A stretch of 20,513 bases of DNA. It comes from Bacteroidales bacterium. Lineage in GTDB: Bacteria; Bacteroidota; Bacteroidia; Bacteroidales; S143-33. The DNA is taken from assembly GCA_027083655.1 (NCBI GenBank), contig JALWNS010000168.1:1-20513 (forward strand), read 5' to 3'. This document shows, piece by piece, positions 1 to 6,975 of the stretch. The number at the start of each line of letters is the position of its first letter. Within the stretch, counting starts at the first letter, position 1. A model generated the notes under the pieces. It was not told the origin of the DNA. It was given only the letters and a program-made list of their open reading frames with translations, and did no database searches. The position numbers and the translations under genes are program-made.

Positions 1-14
1 GATATAGCTATGTT

Positions 15-49
15 AAAGAGGGGGCGGCGCATTGCGCCGCCCCCTCTTT
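15..49 (+). terminator. Strong intrinsic terminator, perfect 16-bp stem
   Basis: Positions 15-30 and 34-49 are exact reverse complements (AAAGAGGGGGCGGCGC and its complement) around a three-base ATT loop, and the right arm runs into six T (47-52). The GC-rich stem with a T-run on the plus strand is a textbook Rho-independent terminator for a plus-strand gene that ends at or before the window edge. The left arm gives only three T on the minus strand, so termination there would be weaker. Confidence 0.85.
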
Positions 50-52
50 TTT

Positions 53-323
53 ATATTGAGCTAGATTGGTAGTGTTAAGAAAAAGTGTGTATGGGAAAAA
101 TAAGGGGGGCGCGTAAATTTGCAGAAAAAACGATAAAAACTTATAACGATGAAAAGAGAAAAAGAAAAGCAAACGATGACACGCACCCCCATTAAATTCA
201 ACTCTACACAAATTAAAGAAATTATGTTGAGTTTTGCAAGTTCTCAGACAAATGCAAAAGGGCGGCGGCCATGCCCTCAGGTGACTAGTTGTTGGGCATT
301 AATGTTTTCTTACCAAAGCTTTA
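53..323. other. Intergenic stretch without a supported gene
   Basis: This AT-rich stretch lies between the left-edge terminator and the restored 3' end of the Cys-rich lipoprotein gene. An open frame from 149 to 373 on the plus strand (74 codons) has no recognisable domain and runs into the lipoprotein 3' end on the other strand, so I do not call it. Apart from a weak hairpin at 259-277 (separate entry), I see no RNA gene or clear promoter here. Confidence 0.5.
257..277 (-). terminator. Weak candidate terminator after the Cys-rich lipoprotein
   Basis: Read on the minus strand, AGGGC (277-273) pairs with GCCCT (263-259) across an eleven-base GC-rich interior and is followed by TTTT and then GCATTT. 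It lies about 50 bases past the restored stop of the lipoprotein gene at 324. The stem is only five base pairs, so the call is tentative. Confidence 0.3.
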
Positions 324-1087
324 TTATTGTTCGATTTCTAATGTGCTGTCGCCGCATACATCACGACAAGTAATAATTTGAAATGCACGGTCAAGTTTGC
401 AATTACCATTGCAACCTATACATTTAGCCTTTTTTAAGCTAGCCACAAGTATATAGTCGCCCGGCAGCGTGATGCGCGAGGTTATGACATAGGCAGCATG
501 GCCGTTAACCGAAACAGGATAGAGGTAGAAAGGCTCGTCCGTCTTTTCCGGAGCTGGGAAATGGCTGCCACCTGCTCCGGATCAATCTTTTCTATCTCCT
601 GCAGGGAAGCGGGTCTCATTTTAGGAATAGAATCAAGGATTGTGACGTCCCAGTCCTGTCCCATGAAAGCCAGTAAGCCCAGGTAAATAAACCCGTTCTG
701 CCCAGAAGGCTCGTAACGCAGGGCAAAATATTTCAACGGGATATTGTCTCGGGTTGTGATTGTCATGTTGCACTCTCCGCAATCATCTGTAGCGCATCCG
801 CCCTGACCTGAAGAGGCAATGTAGAAAGGATTACATGTGGCACTGGCATCGCAATGACATTGTATTTTGATAATCTTTTTATAGGCAATGTGATTATCAG
901 CTGTAATTCCTATAACCTGCAGAGTGTCTGGGAAAGAGAGCATCAAGCTTCCGCCGGGTAATTGCTCTGTGTCGGCGTATGGGGACAGGAAAGCATAAAG
1001 TTCATTATGGCTTATAATTTCCTGGTTCTGGCATGAGAAAAGAGCAATTAGAGAAAAGAACGCCAGAATTAAAGATAGGCGTTTCAT
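324..1087 (-). CDS. Cysteine-rich lipoprotein of unknown function, apparently frameshifted
   Basis: The protein starts with a lipoprotein signal (MKRLSLILAFFSLIALFSC, lipid Cys19), so it should be anchored in an envelope membrane. The uninterrupted frame from 1087 ends at 482 (201 residues), but its last 25 or so residues (RKRRTSLSTS...) look like out-of-frame translation. The -1 frame beyond about 547 continues to a stop at 324-326 with a coherent protein (TDEPFYLYPVSVNG, then CIGCNGNC and CRDVC motifs). This matches the Cys-rich middle of the first part (CHCDASATC, CATDDCGEC). One extra A in the minus-strand AAAA run at 544-547 would join both parts into about 254 residues. The gene lies 78 bp downstream of the GH92 gene on the same strand and may be co-transcribed with it. 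I recognise no family. The break may be a real mutation or an assembly error. Confidence 0.7.
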
Positions 1088-1165
1088 GAGCGCAGGATTT
1101 TTATTTACTTAGATTTGTTTTGTATTTATCTGTATTTCAAATGGTTATTTGTTAAAAACATAAAA

Positions 1166-4075
1166 TTACTTAAACCATATTTCGTCTGCGAAGATAAAGG
1201 CTTTATTACCTGCGCCAGGATGCCACGGAGGACAAATAAGGTGGTTTTTTGCCAGGATTTTTATGTATCTCACATTGTCTTTGGGATAAAAACGGATGAC
1301 AAAGTCTTTGATCACTACTCCCATGCTATCACGGGGAATAGTGTTTTTTACACGGCCTACATAAATCATGTTCGTGGTATCGCTACCTACCCAATAATCA
1401 ACATACTGTGGCAGCCATATCCATGACCGTGCGTTTTGATAAAATCCTACTCCAACTTCGGTAATATTGTGCCTCTTGCCCAGGTCCACTACTGCCACGA
1501 GGTCATCATAATAATAACCTTGCCAGTCTCCGCTACTAAAGTCCTGCCCGCCCCGTATGCCATCAATCAATGCATCATGGCCGCTAGCTGGGTATTGGTG
1601 ATGCCACTGTGTCAGGCGGATAATTTTTTTGTCTTTGGGTATTTTGTAAAATCTGGCTGTCAGGACCTTGCTCATCTTACCGTCTCGTTCTGCCCACATT
1701 CGCAGGGTGGCAGAAGTGTCCAAATAGAAAGGCATGGTGTAAAGGAATGGCTTATTGCTATCAATCTGTATGAAAACTTGCTCTGGTTCCGTAGTGGTCA
1801 CAGAGATAAGGGTACTATCACGGAAAACACGCTTTGCACCGTCCAGGGCCGGGTCAATTACGATTTTGTGGTCTGTTATGCTACTATGAGGTAGCCGGTC
1901 TATGCGGTAAAAATAACGCTTTTGTATGCCCATGCTATAGTTAAGTTTGCCACCCTGGGTAATGTCCTGGAAGGTTATATAACCGCGTTTGTATGGCTTA
2001 TTGTTCAGGTAAATGTGCTGTATGTATGTGCCCTTGCGGATAGGTCCAGAGGCAGTAATGACGAATTGTTTGCCATTTTCGAGATTGATTGTGATTTTTT
2101 TCAACAAAGGTTTACCAAAGACAAACTCCCCTCCTACTGGATTGACTGGATAAAAGCCCATGGCAGATAGGACATACCATGCAGACATCTGTCCGCAGTC
2201 CTCGTTACCTATCAGTCCATCAGGTGTAGTGCGGTAAAAACTGTCGGCTATCTGCTGCACAAGATCCTGTGTTTTCCATGGGTTGTATGCATATATGTAA
2301 AGATAAGCGATGTGGTGGCTAGGCTCATTACCGTGTGCATATTGGCCAATAAGACCTGTGATGTCTGCCTGTTCGCGGCCTGTTGTCTGCTCTGGAGCAG
2401 AGAACAGGCCGTCAAGTTTTTGTTCAAAATTTTTTCTGCCACCCATCAGGTCCATCAGTCCATAGATGTCTTGCATTACATGGAAGGTGTATTGCCATGA
2501 ATTGGCCTCTGTGAAATTAAAGTCAACTTCACGTGGATCAAATGGGTCTTTCCACGTCTGGTTAAGCTTGGGCCGCATGAAGCCAGTTATCGGGTCAAAC
2601 AGGTTTTTGTAATACTGTGCACGCTGGATAAAACGGCGGTACACGGCCGAGTCGCCAATGGCTTTAGCAACCTGTGCAATAGCCCAGTCGTCAAAGCTAT
2701 ATTCCAGTGTTTTAGAAACAGATTCACTTTCGTCTGATGAACTTATATAACCTTGTTTGCGATAGGCATTGAGTCCGGGACCATCGGCATCTGCACTTGT
2801 AATCATCATTTTCAAAAGCACATCACCTGGTAGGTCTGTCAGACCCTTGAGATAAGCATCAGCGATGACTGGCACGGCATGATAGCCAATCATACAATTG
2901 GTGTAATTGGCGGCAAGCTCCCAGATTGGCAAATGTCCGCCCTGGTTGTATTGGTTATAAAAGGTGCGGATAAAATCTGTGGTCCGTTCTTGCTCAATTA
3001 GTGTGTAAAGGGGATGAGCAGCGCGATAGGTGTCCCACAGGGAGAAAACCGTATATTGTTCGTGCTTACCGTCTGTTTTGTGTATTTTCATGTCCATTCC
3101 ACGATAGCGGCCGTCCACATCAGAGAAAAGATTAGGCACAATCAAAGTGTGGTAAAGGGCTGTGTAAAATATTTTTAGCTTGTTTGTGTCCTTGTCCTCT
3201 GCTATAATTTTGCTGAGCTCGCGACGCCAAATACTGTCTGCTGCTAGACGCACAGAATCAAAATTCCACGAAGGTATCTCTGCCTCCAGATTGAGCCTTG
3301 CTCCTGTGGTGTCAACAGCTGATATACCTACTTTGACCAAGAGGCGTGCATCTTTAACCTTGTAGAAAGGAAAAATAGCTGCAATACTGGTGGAGCGTAT
3401 TTCAAAGCCAGGTCCGGCTTTTATGGAATCATTAACCATGACAGAGTCAAAAGGCTGTGAGAAACGGATATAGAAATAAACATGTTGCTCCCTGGCCCAA
3501 GCAGAGGAAATGCGCCATCCTGTGATGGTGGAGTCGTTAATGATTTTCAGGTAAGAATCAAGCACTTTGTCCCTGTGGCGGAGATCAAGCATGACATAGT
3601 TTTCCCAGCTACTTGGAAAGGAGTAGCGGTGAAAACCAGCGCGGCGTGTTGTTGTGAGTTCTACAAGCGTTCCATAGTCGTCCAGGAAGACGCGGTAATA
3701 CCCTGGAGATGCAAATTCTTTATCATGTGAAAAATGCGAAGCATACTCTGTGTTTTTGAAACTAATCCATTTGTGCATGGGCATAAGCAGTATATCACCG
3801 TAATCTGAGCAACCTGTGCCACTCAGGTGTGTGTGGGAAAAACCATAGACCAGTGTATCAGAGTAATGGTAGCCAGAGCATCCGTCCCAACCCGATAGTC
3901 GTGTATCAGGGCTAAGTTGCACCATACCAAAGGGTAGTGTAGCACCGGGATAAGTGTGTCCATGTCCACCTGTACCAATGAACGGATCAACGTATCTGAC
4001 CGGATCAAACTCCTGTTTTTGACAAGAGAAAAGTATTGTAAAACTGATTATAAGCAGGAAGGATAACTTTTTCAT
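1166..4075 (-). CDS. GH92 family alpha-mannosidase, lipoprotein
   Basis: Predicted exo-acting calcium-dependent alpha-mannosidase that removes terminal mannose from N-glycan- or mannan-type glycans at the cell envelope. The 969-residue protein begins with a lipoprotein signal (lipid Cys18 in ILFSCQK). The GH92 N-terminal signature follows (VDPFIGTGGHGHTYPGATLP, 29-48; GFSHTHLSGTGCSDYGD, 78-94). Family blocks with the acidic residues used for catalysis and calcium binding are present: FTEANSWQY (521-529), HGNEPSHH (581-588) and GNEDCGQMSAW (623-633). After the catalytic part come a chitobiase-C-terminal-like beta domain (about 740-812) and an F5/8-type-C-like module (about 820-969). At 969 residues it is longer than GH92 enzymes without these extra modules. 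It is followed by a Cys-rich lipoprotein gene and preceded by a REP-like array and a sugar transporter. The linkage specificity cannot be read from sequence. Confidence 0.95.
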   Translation of the reverse strand: MKKLSFLLIISFTILFSCQKQEFDPVRYVDPFIGTGGHGHTYPGATLPFGMVQLSPDTRLSGWDGCSGYHYSDTLVYGFSHTHLSGTGCSDYGDILLMPMHKWISFKNTEYASHFSHDKEFASPGYYRVFLDDYGTLVELTTTRRAGFHRYSFPSSWENYVMLDLRHRDKVLDSYLKIINDSTITGWRISSAWAREQHVYFYIRFSQPFDSVMVNDSIKAGPGFEIRSTSIAAIFPFYKVKDARLLVKVGISAVDTTGARLNLEAEIPSWNFDSVRLAADSIWRRELSKIIAEDKDTNKLKIFYTALYHTLIVPNLFSDVDGRYRGMDMKIHKTDGKHEQYTVFSLWDTYRAAHPLYTLIEQERTTDFIRTFYNQYNQGGHLPIWELAANYTNCMIGYHAVPVIADAYLKGLTDLPGDVLLKMMITSADADGPGLNAYRKQGYISSSDESESVSKTLEYSFDDWAIAQVAKAIGDSAVYRRFIQRAQYYKNLFDPITGFMRPKLNQTWKDPFDPREVDFNFTEANSWQYTFHVMQDIYGLMDLMGGRKNFEQKLDGLFSAPEQTTGREQADITGLIGQYAHGNEPSHHIAYLYIYAYNPWKTQDLVQQIADSFYRTTPDGLIGNEDCGQMSAWYVLSAMGFYPVNPVGGEFVFGKPLLKKITINLENGKQFVITASGPIRKGTYIQHIYLNNKPYKRGYITFQDITQGGKLNYSMGIQKRYFYRIDRLPHSSITDHKIVIDPALDGAKRVFRDSTLISVTTTEPEQVFIQIDSNKPFLYTMPFYLDTSATLRMWAERDGKMSKVLTARFYKIPKDKKIIRLTQWHHQYPASGHDALIDGIRGGQDFSSGDWQGYYYDDLVAVVDLGKRHNITEVGVGFYQNARSWIWLPQYVDYWVGSDTTNMIYVGRVKNTIPRDSMGVVIKDFVIRFYPKDNVRYIKILAKNHLICPPWHPGAGNKAFIFADEIWFK

Positions 4076-4142
4076 CTGCGGGGATTTTTTTGTTAAGTTA
4101 AGGATTTTTTGGGAAACATTACAATGTCTTGTTGGTTTGTTT
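4076..4142 (-). other. Leader region of the GH92 gene
   Basis: This short AT-rich spacer lies between the GH92 start and the first palindrome of the left array. Read on the minus strand it carries A-rich runs just before the ATG, as is usual for Bacteroidota, and no Shine-Dalgarno sequence. I find no clear Bacteroides-type -33/-7 promoter, so transcription may start within or beyond the palindrome array. Confidence 0.35.
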
Positions 4143-4364
4143 GTAGGTACGCCTCATGGCGCTAAGGTTTCCCGCAATGTCTTGTAGGGGGTATGTAGGG
4201 TTATGGCTACGCCATAGTTTGGTGCACCTGAGGGTGCTAAGGTTCCCCACAATGCCTTGCTGGTTTATATAGGGAGGCATGCCGATGGCATGATAGCGCG
4301 AGGTAAAGTAGAGGTTTTCGCTATGCGAAAGATATTGGGGGGCATGCCGATGGCATGAGGTTGG

Positions 4365-4437
4365 AGCACCTTATGGCGCTATGGGCCTCGCATTTCCATG
4401 CGAGGTAAAGTAGAGGTTTTCGCTATGCGAAAGATAT
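4365..4437. repeat. Composite E-B-C palindrome repeat, copy 1
   Basis: A 73-bp unit made of an E hairpin (4365-4380), a B hairpin (4386-4405), a GTAG-containing linker and a C hairpin (4418-4432), ending in GATAT. By eye it aligns without gaps to the copy at 5548-5620 with five mismatches, all in the E part; the B-linker-C part is identical. Confidence 0.9.
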
Positions 4438-4538
4438 TGGATCATGCTGGTGGCATGGATTGATGTGCTTTATGGTAGTTTGTGTGTAATGCCGTTAGGC
4501 ATGACCCATAAAAAAGGGTTATATGGAAATGCGACACA

Positions 4539-4553
4539 TTTTGCGAAGCAAAA
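4539..4553. repeat. Hairpin I, one base from the transposase stop codon
   Basis: TTTTGC-GAA-GCAAAA is a perfect 6-bp stem with a 3-base loop, and one base separates it from the stop codon (4555-4557) of the Y1 transposase. It resembles family C in size and in its A/T-rich outer stem. It could be the end-recognition hairpin of the transposase locus or a weak transcription-end structure. There is no T-run after it on the minus strand. Confidence 0.55.
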
Positions 4554-4554
4554 G

Positions 4555-5019
4555 TTATGTATCAAAGAATTCAAAAAGATATTCGTCATCAAAGTCAATA
4601 TCAAATTTATCAAGCAATTCAAGGTATTCTGCTTTGAAAGACTGTAGCATGTGATGTTTTTGTTGGTTGCGGATATATCTTTTGACATTTTCAATTTCTG
4701 ATAATGCATAAGAAAAAGCGCCATAACCTCTCTGCCAGGCAAATTTGTGTGAGAACCATTTTTCTTCGTTTATCATTTTGGAGGATATATTTTTAATCTC
4801 TTGTACCATTTTGCTAACCGAATAGCTTGGGTGTTGCGATATTAAGATATGGATGTGGTCAGGCATATTGTTTATTGCCAGTACTTTAGAATTGCGGTTA
4901 GCAACAATTCCACAGATGTATTTCTGTAATCTTTCATTGTATTTGGGAAGGATTATAGCCTGGCGATATTTAACTGCAAAGACGTAGTGAATGAAAATTT
5001 TTGTGTAAGAGTTAGCCAT
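4555..5019 (-). CDS. REP-associated-type Y1 (IS200-like, HUH) transposase
   Basis: An intact 154-residue single-tyrosine HUH transposase of the IS200/IS605 TnpA superfamily, which nicks and rejoins single-stranded DNA at hairpins through a 5'-phosphotyrosine. The HUH metal motif is PDHIHIL (His55, His57). The catalytic tyrosine is Tyr115 in RYIRNQQKHH, with Gln119 as the usual helix partner. WQRGYGAFSY (95-104) is the conserved block between them. No TnpB or accessory gene is present. The gene lies between two arrays of short palindromes of shared families, the setting of RAYT proteins rather than of a simple insertion sequence with one pair of ends. The start at 5019 gives MANSYTKIFIHYVFAVKYR, a normal N-terminus for the family. 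The flanking sugar-use genes face the same way, so the locus sits inside a possible former operon. Confidence 0.92.
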   Translation of the reverse strand: MANSYTKIFIHYVFAVKYRQAIILPKYNERLQKYICGIVANRNSKVLAINNMPDHIHILISQHPSYSVSKMVQEIKNISSKMINEEKWFSHKFAWQRGYGAFSYALSEIENVKRYIRNQQKHHMLQSFKAEYLELLDKFDIDFDDEYLFEFFDT

Positions 5020-5082
5020 TTGTTGTGGTGTTGGGTTTTGTTTGTAATTTATTGATTTTTTAGATGATATTCAACATAGGTT
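5020..5082 (-). other. Upstream region of the transposase gene
   Basis: This is a T-rich (A-rich on the minus strand) spacer between the transposase start and the first hairpin of the right array. It has no palindromes and no clear Shine-Dalgarno sequence, and it is the only hairpin-free stretch next to the transposase. A promoter for the transposase would be expected here, but I cannot point to one. Confidence 0.3.
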
Positions 5083-5102
5083 CCTCTCATTTCTATGAGA
5101 GG
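5083..5102. repeat. Family B variant hairpin with paired changes
   Basis: CCTCTCAT-TTCT-ATGAGAGG differs from the standard B hairpin (CCTCGCAT-TTCC-ATGCGAGG) at stem position 5 in both arms (G to T and C to A). The eight-base-pair stem therefore stays perfect. A loop base also differs. This is the hairpin closest to the transposase 5' end. Confidence 0.85.
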
Positions 5103-5369
5103 CAAAGTTGTGTTTTTCGCTATGCGAAGTCTGCGTGTGAGTCTGGCTATACTCCTTTTCCCCACTTCCCCGCAATGCCCTACGGGGTTATGTGGGGGGC
5201 ATGCCGATGGCATGAGGTTGGTGCGCCTGAGGGTGCTAAGGTTCCCCGCAATGCCTTACGGGGTTATGTAAGGGGCATGCCGATGGCATGGATGTGTGCC
5301 TGTCGGCACTTTGTGTCCCCGCAATGCCTTACGGGGTTATGTGGGGGTATGCCGATGGCATGAGGTTGG

Positions 5370-5442
5370 TGCGCCTGAGGGAGCTATGGACCTCGCATTT
5401 CCATGCGAGGTAAAGTAGAGGTTTTCGCTATGCGAAAGATAT
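5370..5442. repeat. Composite E-B-C palindrome repeat, copy 2
   Basis: A 73-bp unit with E (5371-5384), B (5391-5410) and C (5423-5437) hairpins and a GTAG in the linker (5415-5418). It matches the copy at 5548-5620 at 72 of 73 positions by eye, the single change being in the E stem. Confidence 0.92.
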
Positions 5443-5547
5443 AGGGGGCATGCCGGTGGCATGAGGTTGGTGCTCCTGAGGTCGCTTAGGTTCCCCGCAA
5501 TGCCTTACGGGGTTATGTGGAGGTTATGGCTATGCCATTTGGTTTTG

Positions 5548-5620
5548 TGCACCTGAGGGAGCTATGGACCTCGCATTTCCATGCGAGGTAAAGTAGAGGT
5601 TTTCGCTATGCGAAAGATAT
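5548..5620. repeat. Composite E-B-C palindrome repeat, copy 3, next to the transporter stop
   Basis: A 73-bp unit nearly identical to the one at 5370-5442. Its C hairpin (5601-5615) ends 10 bases from the stop codon of the FHS transporter (5626-5628), so on the minus strand it is the first structure the transporter transcript would form after its coding region. No T-run follows, so it is not a standard intrinsic terminator. Confidence 0.9.
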
Positions 5621-5625
5621 TAGGT

Positions 5626-6975
5626 TCAAGTCCTTGTGTTTTTACCAATGCGGTAGCCCCAAAAACCATAGAAAGCAAGGTACAGGTATGGCAATACAGG
5701 CACGAGGTAAGATAGCTGTACACCTACCAGGTCTGCTACATGGCCCATTATTACGGGAATTATAGCACCGCCTACAATGGCCATTACCAGAAGGGATGAT
5801 CCCTGGGCAGTGTAGCGGCCGAGGCCGTCTATAGCCAATGTGAAGATGTTTGACCACATAATGGAATTGAACAAACCTATGCCTATGACTGCCCACATTG
5901 CTACCTGTCCTTTACACAGAGCACCAATCATTAACAATAAAACATTAACCAGGGCAAATAATCCCAGTGTTGTGTGTGGCATGGAACGGCCTATGATAAA
6001 TCCCAGGAAATTGATTACCAGTATTATGGCATAATATCGCAACATGTAAAAGTCTTTAACCAGACCAAAGAAAATAAAACCTGCCGTTGCTATCAGGAGC
6101 ATAAGCAACCATTTTTTCCACAGACCCAAATGCTGGCTCAAGGAGACAGATCCCATGAACCGGCCTATCATCAAACTTCCCCAATATATTGAGACAAAGG
6201 TAGCAGCCTCGGCATGGCTTAGTCCAGCCACGTCTTTTAGACCAAGGAAATTTATCATCATGCTACCCACACTAACCTCACTGCCTACATACATGAAGAT
6301 AGCCACTACACCAAGGACAAGATAAGGATAACGGAGAGCCCCTGCATCCTTGACGACCTGTTCGTCGGCGACATAACGTGGTAAATCAATTGCCCACACT
6401 ATCAACAAAAGTAGAAGAAAAACCAAGGCAAAGACCAGATAGGGATATTGCACTGCCCGTGGACCCTGGAAATAATGAAAAATTAGATAGCCTCCCAGGG
6501 CTGGTCCTATTGTGGTGCCGAGGGAGTTGAAGCCTTGGGCAAAGTTGAGGCGTGCCGAAGCACCTTCAGGTTTACCAAGAATAGCAACATAAGGATTAGC
6601 AGAAATCTGAAGCATTGTAAAACCCAGGCCAACAATAAACAGGGCTATGAGGAAAAACCAATAGCTATTAGTGACAGAGGCAGGGTAAAACAGTGCACTA
6701 CCAAGGGCAGAGAGGGCCAAGCCAATCATTATACCTTTCTTGTAGCCAATACGGTTGATAGGGTCGCCCTTGCTAATAGAGATGAGGAAATAAATCACAG
6801 ACCCTGTAAAATATGCACCAAAGAATGAAAATTGTACGAGCATTGCCTGAAAATAGCTCAAGGTGAATTGATCCTTGAAATGTGGAATCAGAATATCATT
6901 CATTGATGTGAAAAAGCCCCAGATGAAGAATAAAGACACCAGGGTTATAAGTCCTATTGTCTGTTTTGAGCTCAT
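5626..6975 (-). CDS. FHS-family sugar:proton symporter (FucP/GluP-like)
   Basis: A 449-residue major facilitator transporter of the fucose-galactose-glucose:proton (FHS) family, in the inner membrane with about 12 predicted helices. The N-terminal signature is FFIWGFFTSMNDILIPHFK (residues 16-34). The central signature is LQISANPYVAILG followed by ARLNFAQGFNSLGTTIGP (about 122-160), the usual FHS motif. Length and ends are normal for the family, so the gene appears intact. The sugar is uncertain (fucose, glucose or galactose in relatives), so no symbol is given. It lies upstream, on the same strand, of the GH92 mannosidase, with the RAYT-REP locus in between. This suggests a glycan-use cluster in which the transporter imports sugars released at the surface. 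The start is preceded by an A-rich leader without Shine-Dalgarno. Confidence 0.92.
   Translation of the reverse strand: MSSKQTIGLITLVSLFFIWGFFTSMNDILIPHFKDQFTLSYFQAMLVQFSFFGAYFTGSVIYFLISISKGDPINRIGYKKGIMIGLALSALGSALFYPASVTNSYWFFLIALFIVGLGFTMLQISANPYVAILGKPEGASARLNFAQGFNSLGTTIGPALGGYLIFHYFQGPRAVQYPYLVFALVFLLLLLIVWAIDLPRYVADEQVVKDAGALRYPYLVLGVVAIFMYVGSEVSVGSMMINFLGLKDVAGLSHAEAATFVSIYWGSLMIGRFMGSVSLSQHLGLWKKWLLMLLIATAGFIFFGLVKDFYMLRYYAIILVINFLGFIIGRSMPHTTLGLFALVNVLLLMIGALCKGQVAMWAVIGIGLFNSIMWSNIFTLAIDGLGRYTAQGSSLLVMAIVGGAIIPVIMGHVADLVGVQLSYLVPVLPYLYLAFYGFWGYRIGKNTRT

Larger units (their letters stand above)
4143..4553. repeat. Left array of REP-like palindromes (families A-F, H, I)
   Basis: The array contains many short hairpins, all in the same orientation. 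Family A (CATGCC-GAT-GGCATG): 4278-4292, 4343-4357, and 4443-4457 with a G-T pair. Family B (CCTCGCAT-TTCC-ATGCGAGG): 4386-4405, plus only the right half at about 4296-4303. Family C (TTTCGC-TAT-GCGAAA): 4316-4330 and 4418-4432. Family E: 4150-4161 (CGCC-TCAT-GGCG), 4224-4237 (GCACC-TGAG-GGTGC), 4365-4380. Family F (TATGGC-TAC-GCCATA): 4202-4216. Single hairpins are H at 4489-4502 (ATGCC-GTTA-GGCAT) and I at 4539-4553. Decayed family D copies lie near 4171-4190 and 4244-4262. The array directly abuts the transposase stop codon. The same families recur on the other side of the transposase, so both arrays likely belong to one RAYT-REP system. Confidence 0.85.
5083..5615. repeat. Right array of REP-like palindromes (families A-G)
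   Basis: In order: B variant 5083-5102, short C 5116-5128, D 5168-5187, A 5200-5214, E 5223-5236, D 5244-5263, A 5276-5290, G 5296-5309 (GTGCC-TGTC-GGCAC), D 5317-5336, A 5349-5361, E 5371-5384, B 5391-5410, C 5423-5437, A 5449-5463, decayed E near 5471-5486, D 5493-5512, F 5526-5538, E 5549-5562, B 5569-5588, C 5601-5615. Family D is CCCCGCAATGCCTTACGGGG, a 5-bp stem with a 10-base loop. A 64-bp A-E-D block at 5200-5263 recurs at 5449-5512 with five mismatches by eye. The array ends 10 bases before the FHS transporter stop codon. Spacing is irregular and there are no spacers, so this is not a CRISPR array. Confidence 0.88.

Noticed and set aside
149..373. 74-codon plus-strand open frame in the left intergenic region
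   Set aside because: No recognisable domain, odd composition in the second half, and overlap with the coherent 3' part of the minus-strand lipoprotein.
541..560. Programmed -1 frameshift in the Cys-rich lipoprotein
   Set aside because: The zero-frame codons CGG AAA AGA do not form an X XXY YYZ slippery site, and I see no strong downstream structure; a one-base loss in the A run is simpler.
5064..5363. 99-codon plus-strand open frame in the right array
   Set aside because: It is a translation of the palindromic repeats (repeating NALRGYVRGMPMA-like wording) and not a protein with its own features.
5601..5615. Family C hairpin as intrinsic terminator of the transporter gene
   Set aside because: The stem is close to the stop codon but no T-run follows on the minus strand, and the same hairpin recurs at sites not next to gene ends.
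5160..5620. CRISPR array
   Set aside because: Repeats are several different hairpins at irregular distances, with no unique spacers of constant length and no cas genes.
5617..5655. tRNA 3' end or att site: GGTTCAAGTCC followed by ...ACCA
   Set aside because: It resembles a T-arm with CCA end, but the T stem is imperfect, no matching 5' acceptor arm or other arms lie upstream, and the bases encode the transporter C-terminus.
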